From Mycobacterium aquaticum (GTDB lineage Bacteria > Actinomycetota > Actinomycetes > Mycobacteriales > Mycobacteriaceae): a stretch of 64,000 nt of DNA. Below the pieces are notes generated by a model, which searched no databases, was not told the origin of the DNA, and saw only the letters and a list, made by a program, of their open reading frames with translations. The DNA lies in the NCBI RefSeq assembly GCF_002086485.1, contig NZ_MVHF01000008.1, positions 124,001 through 188,000 on the forward strand, in the 5' to 3' direction. Made by a program: the position numbers and the translations under genes. This document shows positions 8,275 to 15,809 of the stretch, piece by piece. The number at the start of each line of letters is the position of its first letter. Positions within the stretch are counted from its first letter, which is position 1.

Positions 8275-9926
8275 TCGTCCGTCCGCAACAGGAGAACACC
8301 ACTGGGGGTCAGGCCGCCTGAACTGGCCACGGCCACCTTGGCATCTGCGACCTGGCGGTCGCCGGCCTCACCGCGCAGCTGACTGACCGCTTCGTGGATC
8401 AGGCCCATGCCGTGCGTGCGGCCATGAGACAGCTGACCGCCGTGGGTGTTCAGGGGCAGTACACCGTCACGGGCGATGTTGTGGCCGCCGTCGAGAAAGT
8501 CCTTGGCCTCGCCGATGCCGCAGAAGCCGAGGGCTTCGATCCAGGACAGACAGTTGAAGCTGAAGCCGTCATAGAGTTCGGCCACGTCGACGTCGCTGGG
8601 CCGCAACGAGGTTCGCGACCACAAGTGGGCGGACTGGCCCAGCACCTGTGGTTCGTGGGTCATGGTGGTCTGGTCCCAATCGGTGCGTTCGATGATCTGC
8701 GTCCCCACCGCCTCGAACCGGATCGGCGGTTTGGCGAGGTCGCGTGCCGCGTCGACGGCCGAGACGATGACGGCCACCGCGCCGTCGCACGGCACGTCGC
8801 AGTCGTACAGTCCGAACGGCGTGGTGATGGTGCGCGCCGAGAGATAATCCTCCATCGTGAGCGGATCCCGATAGATCGCCGTCGGGTTCAACGCGGCGTT
8901 CGCGCGTTGGTTCAGCGCGATCCAGCCCAGGGTTTCCCGGGTGGTGCCATACCGGTGGAAATGGCGTCCCGCGTTCTGCGCCAAGGTATGTGCGGCCGAG
9001 GTGGCACCGTACGGGTGTTGCCAGCTGGTGGTGCGGCCGCCCATCGGAGCGGCGAGCTTGCCCTCCTTGACCAGCTGGCCGAACGTCGCCTCCCACAGGG
9101 TGCGGAAGCACAGCACGTGGCGGGCCATGCCGGTGGCGACAGCCATCATCGCCGCGATCACCGAACCGCCGGGCCCGAAAGTGTCCATGCCACCGTTGAT
9201 CCAGGTGGGCCGCAGCCCGAGGGCGCCTTCCAGCGCGGTGACGCCACCCTCACCCATACCGGCGACATCGAGTCCCGGATATGTGGACAGGCCGTCGATG
9301 TCATCGAGGCTGAGCCCGGCATCGGCGACCGCGGCCTCACAGGCCTCGATGGTCAGCGCCAGCGGTGGCACCATCAACCGGCGCCCGAGGCGGGAGGCGC
9401 CGATCCCGGTAATGGCCGAATGATCTTCGAACTTCTGGGTGCTCAGCATCGGCCGGACGTGCTTGGCGAAGTCCTCGGGCGCGATGAGGTCGACGGGCTC
9501 AGGGGTAGGTGCGAGGTGCGCTGCCGGGCGGAAGACAGGCAGCCAGACATCGTCGAGCTGTTGGAAGGTGACCTCCACCGGCTGCCCCAGCTGGAGGTCG
9601 GCGGGGTCGGCATCGACGATGTTGGTGGTCAGCCGGACGCGGGGATCCTCGGCGATGGCCACTTCGGCGACCACATACGGCGGCGGCAAATCCGGGAAAC
9701 CGAAGCGGTGGTTGACGGTGAAGCCGGCCAGCGAGCCACGACCCGAGACCTCACGGGGTCCGAGTTTGTGGCTCCGGCAGTACCGGCACACCGGCTGCGG
9801 TGGGTGGATGAGCGCATTGCAGTCCAGGCATTCCTGGATCCGCAGCACTCCGTCAGCGCCCGCAGTCCAGAAGTACTCGTTCAGCGCGGTGACCGTGGGT
9901 AGTGGCCGGCCCGGTATCTCTGACAA
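8271..9926 (-). CDS. DUF35 zinc-ribbon/OB-fold protein fused to an Ltp2-like thiolase domain
   Basis: A 551-residue two-domain protein. Residues 1 to about 150 are a DUF35 protein: a zinc ribbon (CLDCN, then CRYC) followed by an OB fold. The rest is a thiolase-superfamily lipid-transfer domain ending with THGGQLSHGRTHG. Where true thiolases carry the nucleophilic cysteine (NACATA in the related gene at 39-40 kb), this protein reads MDTFGPGGSVIAA, with no cysteine. Loss of that residue is known in Ltp2-type aldolases of steroid side-chain degradation, which work with a DUF35 partner, so a retro-aldol role is inferred. The start is TTG with GGGAG upstream. Confidence 0.85.
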   Translation of the reverse strand: MSEIPGRPLPTVTALNEYFWTAGADGVLRIQECLDCNALIHPPQPVCRYCRSHKLGPREVSGRGSLAGFTVNHRFGFPDLPPPYVVAEVAIAEDPRVRLTTNIVDADPADLQLGQPVEVTFQQLDDVWLPVFRPAAHLAPTPEPVDLIAPEDFAKHVRPMLSTQKFEDHSAITGIGASRLGRRLMVPPLALTIEACEAAVADAGLSLDDIDGLSTYPGLDVAGMGEGGVTALEGALGLRPTWINGGMDTFGPGGSVIAAMMAVATGMARHVLCFRTLWEATFGQLVKEGKLAAPMGGRTTSWQHPYGATSAAHTLAQNAGRHFHRYGTTRETLGWIALNQRANAALNPTAIYRDPLTMEDYLSARTITTPFGLYDCDVPCDGAVAVIVSAVDAARDLAKPPIRFEAVGTQIIERTDWDQTTMTHEPQVLGQSAHLWSRTSLRPSDVDVAELYDGFSFNCLSWIEALGFCGIGEAKDFLDGGHNIARDGVLPLNTHGGQLSHGRTHGMGLIHEAVSQLRGEAGDRQVADAKVAVASSGGLTPSGVLLLRTDD

Positions 9927-9935
9927 CTCGACTCC

Positions 9936-10157
9936 CTAGCCGGCCTCGACGGCGGACCGTTGTTCGGACAACTCGATGATCGCGTGCACCGGACAGTCCA
10001 GCAGCGCACGCTTGACCGCGTCGTGATCGGCCTCCGCGATCGTGCCGTCGCCCGCCAGGGAGGCATATCCCCAGTCGTCGAGCGGGAAGTACTCGGGCGC
10101 GTGTTTGGCGCACAGCCCGAATCCGTCGCACATCGTGCGGTCCAGCTTGATCCTCAT
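9936..10157 (-). CDS. small ferredoxin coupled to a NuoF-like flavoprotein
   Basis: A 73-residue ferredoxin, MRIKLDRTMC. Ligand regions are CDGFGLCAKHAPE and DCPVHAI. The position that is His in the first ferredoxin of the window is Phe here, and the usual CPE is APE, so a 3Fe-4S cluster is expected. Its ATG overlaps the stop of the NuoF-like gene. No P450 is adjacent, so this ferredoxin may link the flavoprotein to P450s or another enzyme elsewhere in the island. Confidence 0.88.
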   Translation of the reverse strand: MRIKLDRTMCDGFGLCAKHAPEYFPLDDWGYASLAGDGTIAEADHDAVKRALLDCPVHAIIELSEQRSAVEAG

Positions 10158-11449
10158 ACCCCCACCACTTCGTCGAGTCGTTCCACCTCGTAGGGTCGCG
10201 TCGCGGTGAACGCGCCGGAACGGCAAGCCGGACAGTCGCTTCCGAGATGACTGTGCACGACATCGGGAAATTGGGCCACGAGGCTGGCCGCCACATTCGC
10301 CGCGCCGTCGAGCGTCGCGCATGCGCCCCGCCCACGCAAGACCACCGACCAGCGCCGCAGCCGGGCCACATCGTCCTCGCCGGCCACACCGTCGCGCAAC
10401 GCCGACGCCACCGCCGCCATTGCCGCCGTGCCGTTGAAACAGGAACCGCACTGTCCGGCGTTCTCCCGGTCGAAGTAGGACAGCACCGACGCGGCGACCG
10501 CCACCGGGCAGTCGTCGGTGAGCACCGTGATCGCGCCGCATCCCAGACCGCTGCCGAGGCTGCGGATCGTCTCGTGATCCAGGGTGGCTCCGAGGATGGC
10601 GCGATTGAGCAGACCCGCGAAATACCCACCCATGAGCGCCCCGGTGACCTGCTCCGCCGGGACGCCGTGCACGGTCAGCAGATCCGCGACCGCGACGCCG
10701 TGCGGCAGCTCGTAGAGGACGGCCGGACGGTCCGCGCCGGTGACGGTGGCCAGGAAGGTTCCCGGCGACACATCGGTGCCCAGCGTGCGGAACTGCGCGG
10801 CTCCGTGGATGTTCAGGTACGCCAGCTGAGCCAGGGTCTCGACGTTGCTCACCAGCGTCGGCAACCCGTCGACGCCCTGCTCGAACGGCCGTGGGGGCTT
10901 GTCGGTGGGTTTGGCCGGACCACCGTTGACCACGTGGACCGCTGCGGTCTCCTCACCGGCCACGTAACCCGGTGCGACGAGCACCAATTCGATGCGCAGC
11001 GAGCCCAGTTCGCCGCCGAGCTCGGCGAGCGCGGCCTGGGCATGCTCGGCGGCCAGGCGGTCGGACACGTACAGGTAGGCGTGCTCGGCACCGATCACCG
11101 TGGCCGCCAACCGCAGGCCGTCGAGGACCGCATGGGGCCGGGTGCGCAGCAACCAGCGGTCCTTGATCGATGTCGGTTCACCTTCTTCGCCGTTGCCGAT
11201 CGCCACGGCGCCCCCGGCCTCGCGTCCGTTGGCGCGAACCGTACGCAGCTTGACCGCCAGCGGGAAGGCCGCGCCGCCGCGGCCGAGCAGACCGCTGACC
11301 TGCACCTCGTCGAGTAGTTCGTCCGGATTGTCAAGGGCCGCATAGCCGCCGGCTCGGGTGTAGGCGGTGAGTGTCTCCGGCTCCGGGTCTGTCCGCAGCA
11401 TGCGCGGCGTCATACCGGGCCACACCGCGACGGTGAGATCGGCTGTCAT
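10154..11449 (-). CDS. NuoF-like flavoprotein, putative NADH:ferredoxin oxidoreductase
   Basis: A 431-residue protein resembling the 51-kDa NADH-binding subunit of complex I but standing alone. It has the FMN/NADH region LLGRGGAAFPLAVKL with IGNGEEGEPTSIKDR, a central SLBB-like region, and a C-terminal 4Fe-4S site formed by GQCGSCFNGT and RGRGACATLDG. A further pair, DCPAC, lies near the end. No other complex I gene is nearby. Because it is translationally coupled to a ferredoxin gene and the window has four P450s without a classical reductase, it is a good candidate for the shared NADH:ferredoxin reductase. That role is inference. Confidence 0.85.
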   Translation of the reverse strand: MTADLTVAVWPGMTPRMLRTDPEPETLTAYTRAGGYAALDNPDELLDEVQVSGLLGRGGAAFPLAVKLRTVRANGREAGGAVAIGNGEEGEPTSIKDRWLLRTRPHAVLDGLRLAATVIGAEHAYLYVSDRLAAEHAQAALAELGGELGSLRIELVLVAPGYVAGEETAAVHVVNGGPAKPTDKPPRPFEQGVDGLPTLVSNVETLAQLAYLNIHGAAQFRTLGTDVSPGTFLATVTGADRPAVLYELPHGVAVADLLTVHGVPAEQVTGALMGGYFAGLLNRAILGATLDHETIRSLGSGLGCGAITVLTDDCPVAVAASVLSYFDRENAGQCGSCFNGTAAMAAVASALRDGVAGEDDVARLRRWSVVLRGRGACATLDGAANVAASLVAQFPDVVHSHLGSDCPACRSGAFTATRPYEVERLDEVVGV

Positions 11450-11468
11450 ATCACATCCCGTCCCCGGC

Positions 11469-11481
11469 TACGCTAACCGGC
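11469..11481 (+). promoter_or_regulatory. -10 box of a leaderless promoter
   Basis: TACGCT (TANNNT consensus) is followed by exactly 7 bases and then the ATG at 11482, with no Shine-Dalgarno sequence. This is the usual geometry of mycobacterial leaderless transcripts. No good -35 box is evident. Confidence 0.45.
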
Positions 11482-11955
11482 ATGAGAACTGCTGTGGTGC
11501 GCGTCGGAGTCGATCCGGCCGGCGAGCTCGGACGGCAACAGCTGGCCGACGGCATGACGATGCTGCGCGACATGATGATCGAACGTGGCGCGCAGGTGCT
11601 GGACAACCAGCTCGCCGGTCTGCCCGCGCACCGGCGTGAGGTGGAGGTTCTCATCGCGGGCGACGACGCACAGCAGCTTCAACAGCTCGTGATCGAACTG
11701 TGTGCCAAGGCTTTCGGTACGGCTCCGGAGGCCGGCGTGGTCACCTTCGTCAGCCGCGGCACCGACGACGACGCCCGCGGCGTGCTGGCCGGTTTCGGGT
11801 TGTCCGGTGAGATCGAGCGCGGTGTCGACCGCGACGGCTGGGATGTGGTGTGGGTGACGCTGCGCAAGGCCGACCTGGAGCGTATTCCCGAAAGCCGGGT
11901 CCATACCGCCCTCGAGGCCTCGCTCAACTGCGAGGTGCACATCCGAACGATGTGA
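11482..11955 (+). CDS. conserved-looking protein of unknown function
   Basis: A 157-residue soluble protein with no signal peptide or membrane segment. I do not recognise the family. It is the only rightward gene in a long leftward region, divergent from the NuoF-like gene (32 bases between starts) and convergent with a hydrolase gene (5 bases between stops). Its start codon follows a TANNNT box by 7 bases, so it should be made from a leaderless mRNA. Sequence composition is like its neighbours and the reading frame is full length. The middle has an acidic run, GTDDDARG. Confidence 0.7.
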   Translation: MRTAVVRVGVDPAGELGRQQLADGMTMLRDMMIERGAQVLDNQLAGLPAHRREVEVLIAGDDAQQLQQLVIELCAKAFGTAPEAGVVTFVSRGTDDDARGVLAGFGLSGEIERGVDRDGWDVVWVTLRKADLERIPESRVHTALEASLNCEVHIRTM

Positions 11956-11960
11956 GCCTG

Positions 11961-12851
11961 TCATTTGTCGAGAAACTCAAGGATCGCCGGCGCGGCCTGC
12001 ACCCACGTGTCGAACATGTTGAACCGCTTGACTTTTCCGGTAGCGCGATCCTCTCCGGCGCGTTCCCAGGCGTCCTCGGGCCATGGCGGGTCGATCAGCG
12101 TCGAACCCTTGATCAGGCAACTCACTTCCAATGAGGTGCGCTTGGGGTGGTCGAGATCGTTCTCACCACCCCGGATGATCAACGTCGGAACCTTGATGTT
12201 GTCGAACATCTCGTCCTCGACCCCCGGGATGGTCTGTCCGGGCTTGGGCACGAACGCGTTGAGCCAGCGCAACATCAGCTTGAGGAATTCGTCCGGGTCC
12301 TGCGCCAGGATGCGGGCTTCGTTGGCTGGGTTTTCCCCGATCCGCTCCTTCCACTCATCAATGTGGGCAACGGCTTTCATGCCCGCACCGCGAACCGCGA
12401 GGATACTCGGGACGATGTAGTAGGAACCCAGCACGAACGAGCCGTACACCCCACCGACGATGTTCCACACCACGAGCTTGGTGACGATCTCGGGGTAGAG
12501 CATGGTCGTCAACATCGAATCCCGCGCCCCACCGGACCCGCCGGCCAGGACGCAGGGGCCGATGCCCAGCTGGGTGATCAACTGATGCAACGTCTCGGCC
12601 CGCATGTGCGATTCGCTGTACCCGTAGAACTGCACGTCGGACTTGCCGCAGTTCGGGCGGTCCCACAGCAGCACCCGGTAGCCACCCTTGACCAGTTCCT
12701 CGGCCAGCGGACGCAATCCGGGGATGTCCTTGCTGAACCGCCCTCCCGGCGTCAGCGCGATGAAATCGCCTTGAGCGCCGAGTATTTCGTACACGACGTT
12801 GCCGCCGTTGATCTCGATGACCTTCTCGTCCTGCTCGAGTACCGCCGTCAC
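11961..12851 (-). CDS. alpha/beta hydrolase
   Basis: A 296-residue alpha/beta hydrolase. The nucleophile elbow is AGGSGGARD (Ser), preceded by LLWDRPNCGKSD, and an Asp-containing segment GGENDLDHP lies near residue 235. The fold and context (Rieske protein and amidohydrolases upstream) resemble hydrolases that cleave C-C bonds in ring or side-chain degradation, but an ordinary esterase cannot be excluded. The GTG start overlaps the Rieske stop codon (GTGA). It is the last gene of the leftward operon that starts at 15544. Confidence 0.87.
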   Translation of the reverse strand: MTAVLEQDEKVIEINGGNVVYEILGAQGDFIALTPGGRFSKDIPGLRPLAEELVKGGYRVLLWDRPNCGKSDVQFYGYSESHMRAETLHQLITQLGIGPCVLAGGSGGARDSMLTTMLYPEIVTKLVVWNIVGGVYGSFVLGSYYIVPSILAVRGAGMKAVAHIDEWKERIGENPANEARILAQDPDEFLKLMLRWLNAFVPKPGQTIPGVEDEMFDNIKVPTLIIRGGENDLDHPKRTSLEVSCLIKGSTLIDPPWPEDAWERAGEDRATGKVKRFNMFDTWVQAAPAILEFLDK

Positions 12852-13276
12852 GCCATCACCAACACTTCGTCGTCAACGATCCGCACCGGGTAGGTACGGA
12901 TACTCCACTCCGGCTTGACCGCGGTCGTTCCGGTCGCCAGTTCGAAACCCCACTGGTGCCACGGGCAGTAGATGAACTCCTGATCGCGCACCATCACTGC
13001 GCCGCCGGGGACGGTTTCGTCGACGACGGTGCGTCCGCGGGCTCTGCCCGAACACAGCGGGCCGCCCTCGTGCGGGCAATAGTTCGCGATGGCGTAGAAG
13101 GTGCCGTTGACGTTGTACACGCCGACCCCATGTCGCCCGATCGGCACCAATTTGTGGGTTCCGGGCGGGATTTCGTCGACAGTCGCGACGACGTGCTCAC
13201 GCCCTTGCGCAAGGCGGGGGCGCTCGGCAGGCTGCGTAGATTCCCCGGCCGCTTCGCTGCTGCCCTCCGAACCCAT
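12848..13276 (-). CDS. Rieske [2Fe-2S] ferredoxin-like protein
   Basis: A 142-residue soluble protein with one Rieske domain. The cluster ligands are in CPHEGGPLC (Cys-X-His) and CPWHQWGFEL (Cys-X2-His), about 45 residues apart. There is no catalytic oxygenase domain and no oxygenase gene nearby, so it is either an electron-transfer protein for a distant partner or a domain used in complex with the amidohydrolases next to it. The ATG lies 1 base after the upstream stop codon. The first 30 residues are polar and probably disordered. Confidence 0.88.
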   Translation of the reverse strand: MGSEGSSEAAGESTQPAERPRLAQGREHVVATVDEIPPGTHKLVPIGRHGVGVYNVNGTFYAIANYCPHEGGPLCSGRARGRTVVDETVPGGAVMVRDQEFIYCPWHQWGFELATGTTAVKPEWSIRTYPVRIVDDEVLVMA

Positions 13277-13277
13277 G

Positions 13278-14420
13278 TCAGAACACCCGGACCTGACCCT
13301 CGAGAACCGGGACGGTCTCGGGCAGCTTGTAGGTCTCGATGCCGTTGCGGAACATGATCGCCTCGCGGGTGTGCTCAGGCAGGTGTTTGACGAGCCAGCG
13401 CGGATCGTCGAAGGTCCAGTGCGGATAGTCGCTGCTGTAGAGCAGGATCTTCTCGCATTCCATCCACTCGAACGCCCGGGACAGTTCGGTCTTGTCTTCG
13501 GGGTAGTCGAGCGGTTGGGTGGTGAACTTGATGTGGTCCTTGACGTATTCGCTCGGTTTGCGCTTGATGTCCAGCCAGGATTTGCGCGCCGCGTAGATCG
13601 CGTCCATGCGCCACATGAGCGGCAGGATCCAGGTGAACGCGTGCTCGACGAACACGATGCGCAGTGTCGGGAAGCGGTCGAAGACACCGTCGAAGATCAG
13701 GCTCATCACCTGATTGGCGGCCAGCAACGAGTACGTGACCATGAAATCGTGGTTGTAGCTGGGTAATCCGACCGGGGGGAGGGGTAACGTGTCGAACTCG
13801 CCACGCGAGAGGTGGCAGCTCACGGTGATGTCGTGCTTGGTGGCCGCCGCCCACACCGGGTCGTACTTCGGGTCTCCCCACGACGGTCGCGGCTCGGCCT
13901 TGATCAGCACTTGAGCCATGTAGGGGTGATCGGCCCACTTCTCGATCTCGGCGACCGCCAGCTGCGGCTCCTCGATGGCCACACACACCGAGCCCCGCCA
14001 CCGTTGATGCCAGTTGTTGTGGCTGTCGAGCCAGTGATTGGCCAACCACTCGTTGGTCGCGGTGCAGTAGGCCGCGGTGGCCTCGGCCAACCGGCTCTCG
14101 GCGTGCGTCGGCTCCAAGATGGCGATGTCGGAGCCGGCCTCCATGATCAACTGGCGCAGCGCCATATCGGGATCGCTGCAGGCGAATTCGCCGTCCGGCG
14201 GGAACGCATCGACCCGCATGGCATAGGAGTGCGCGTAATCCGGTGCGTCATAGTAGATCTGCTCACCGACAGGGTGATTGAGGAAGTACTTGCTGCGCCA
14301 CGGCTCAGGGATGTAGTCGATGAGCTCACCGCGTTTGGGCATGGGGTGTACGTCGGAGTCGACGCACCGGACCGCGATGCGTTCGGCCGCGGGTACTCGT
14401 GGGTTCGCTGTGACGGACAT
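13278..14420 (-). CDS. amidohydrolase-2 family metal-dependent hydrolase
   Basis: A 380-residue TIM-barrel protein of the amidohydrolase-2 (ACMSD/decarboxylase-like) family. Likely metal and catalytic residues are in CVDSDVHPMP at the N-terminus, VSCHLSRGE in the middle, VEHAF, and the C-terminal YSSDYPHW with its Asp. The family includes decarboxylases and C-C hydrolases. The ATG reading MSVTANPRV follows GAGGGAGG closely. It is second in the operon, after a paralogue that has lost some of these residues. Confidence 0.88.
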   Translation of the reverse strand: MSVTANPRVPAAERIAVRCVDSDVHPMPKRGELIDYIPEPWRSKYFLNHPVGEQIYYDAPDYAHSYAMRVDAFPPDGEFACSDPDMALRQLIMEAGSDIAILEPTHAESRLAEATAAYCTATNEWLANHWLDSHNNWHQRWRGSVCVAIEEPQLAVAEIEKWADHPYMAQVLIKAEPRPSWGDPKYDPVWAAATKHDITVSCHLSRGEFDTLPLPPVGLPSYNHDFMVTYSLLAANQVMSLIFDGVFDRFPTLRIVFVEHAFTWILPLMWRMDAIYAARKSWLDIKRKPSEYVKDHIKFTTQPLDYPEDKTELSRAFEWMECEKILLYSSDYPHWTFDDPRWLVKHLPEHTREAIMFRNGIETYKLPETVPVLEGQVRVF

Positions 14421-14440
14421 GAATCCTCCCTCGCGTACTT

Positions 14441-15544
14441 CTACCGTGCCGCAACGGCCGACGGTGTGACTGCGCTGTGCAGCCCGTAGAGCTCTGCGGC
14501 GTTGCGCCACAACAGCTTGTCCCGCTGCTCGGCGGTGAACCTCGCCGGTACCGTCGGTTCGTTCAGTTGCCAATGCGGGTAACTCGACCCGAACATCACC
14601 ATGTCTTCCTTGCCCGTCAATTGGAACCATTCACCGGCGAATTCGACGTCGCCGGGCCCGTCGAGCGCGCCCTGGACGAAGTAGACATGGCCGGGCAGAT
14701 AGTCGCTGGGCATCTTGGGCGCCCACGGTGTCTGCTCGAGATGCGGCCTGCCGAAGCAGTCCATGCGCCACATGAACGGCGTCAACATGTCTGCCGCGCC
14801 GTCGGCCCACACGAACTGCAGTGCGGGGGTGCGTTCGAAGAGGCCTTCGGCGATCATGTTCATCAGGTGGTACAGGTAATTCAGCGCCATGAAGCCGAGA
14901 TACTGTTCGTAGGTTCGGGTTTTGCCCGACGGCGTCGGTGGGAACTGCACGCCCGCACCGCCTTCGATGTGCACCGCCACCGGTAGACCGGCATCGGCGG
15001 CAGCGTCCCACAGTGGCCAATACTGCGGCTTGCCGTACAGCTCGCGGGACTGCAGGGGCACGCCGATCTGCACGACGCGCGGATGGTCCTTGTAGCGGTC
15101 GATCTCGCGCAATGCGCCGGCGATGTCGTCGGGGTTCACTCGGATGGTGCCGCGGAACCGGTGGCCGTGCGCGTCGTGGTCGAGCCAGCGCGTCACCATC
15201 ATCTCGTTGTGCGCGTTGGCAAGTGCGGTGCCCAGGTGGCGGTCCGGCATGATGCCGCGGGTCATGGGATGCAGGATCGCGATGTCGACGCCGCGGTCGG
15301 CGAACAGGTGCTGTGCGGTCAGATCGGGATCAGAACCGGGGTACTGCCGTTCGGGACCCCTGGCGTGCTTCGCATACTCGCCGCCCGGCGCGCCGTACCA
15401 GTTCATCTCGTAATCAGGGAAGCCGCGGCTGGCGAATGGCTCGCGTAGAAAGTTCTGCCTCAGGTCTTTGTTCGACCCGAAGAAGACGTGCACGCTGGCA
15501 TCGATGACCGGGGTGCTGGTCCCGTCGGGGTGCTGCACTGCCAA
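14441..15544 (-). CDS. amidohydrolase-2 family protein with altered metal-site residues
   Basis: A 367-residue paralogue of the next gene and first in the leftward operon. The fold is intact, but at the N-terminus the acidic DxDxH pattern of the relatives reads VIDASVHVFF, and at the C-terminus the conserved Asp of YSSDYPHW is Ser in FGSSYPHW. It may be a non-catalytic partner of the downstream enzyme or use a different mechanism. The start is TTG with GGAGG 6 bases upstream; a GTG two codons later is less well placed. An ATTCTT/AAGAAT/GTTCTC operator array lies about 85 bases upstream. Confidence 0.87.
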   Translation of the reverse strand: MAVQHPDGTSTPVIDASVHVFFGSNKDLRQNFLREPFASRGFPDYEMNWYGAPGGEYAKHARGPERQYPGSDPDLTAQHLFADRGVDIAILHPMTRGIMPDRHLGTALANAHNEMMVTRWLDHDAHGHRFRGTIRVNPDDIAGALREIDRYKDHPRVVQIGVPLQSRELYGKPQYWPLWDAAADAGLPVAVHIEGGAGVQFPPTPSGKTRTYEQYLGFMALNYLYHLMNMIAEGLFERTPALQFVWADGAADMLTPFMWRMDCFGRPHLEQTPWAPKMPSDYLPGHVYFVQGALDGPGDVEFAGEWFQLTGKEDMVMFGSSYPHWQLNEPTVPARFTAEQRDKLLWRNAAELYGLHSAVTPSAVAAR

Positions 15545-15626
15545 GGCTGACCTCCGATGTTCGTCCGGTGCACACGTTGTCGACGGTGTGACCGCGACAC
15601 CGGACCTTCTGCCAGTTTAGATCCTT

Positions 15627-15654
15627 ATTCTTCAATAGCAAGAATATTGTTCTC
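15627..15654. promoter_or_regulatory. operator array of the GAGAAT/ATTCTC family (site A)
   Basis: Three half-sites in alternating orientation: ATTCTT, 7 bases, AAGAAT, 3 bases, GTTCTC. It lies upstream of the leftward amidohydrolase operon, in the 265-base divergent space. It combines both spacings seen singly at other sites. Confidence 0.55.
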
Positions 15655-15762
15655 CGACCGACCGGTGGCTCCCGCCCAGGTAGACGCTGATGCTGGTCAG
15701 TTGCCCAGCGGACCAAGGTGGAGAGACCGTCCTTCTCGGCGGAGAATGCTAGATCATCTGAC

Positions 15763-15777
15763 GAGAATGATATTCTC
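15763..15777. promoter_or_regulatory. operator of the GAGAAT/ATTCTC family (site B)
   Basis: GAGAATGATATTCTC is a perfect inverted repeat of 6-base half-sites with a 3-base spacer, extended by one further pair (C/G) outside. It is 32 bases before the GTG start of the rightward acyl-CoA dehydrogenase pair. A lone GAGAAT lies 16 bases further upstream. Confidence 0.6.
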
Positions 15778-15809
15778 GCACGGATGTGACAGCCCACAGG
15801 AGGCGGCGC

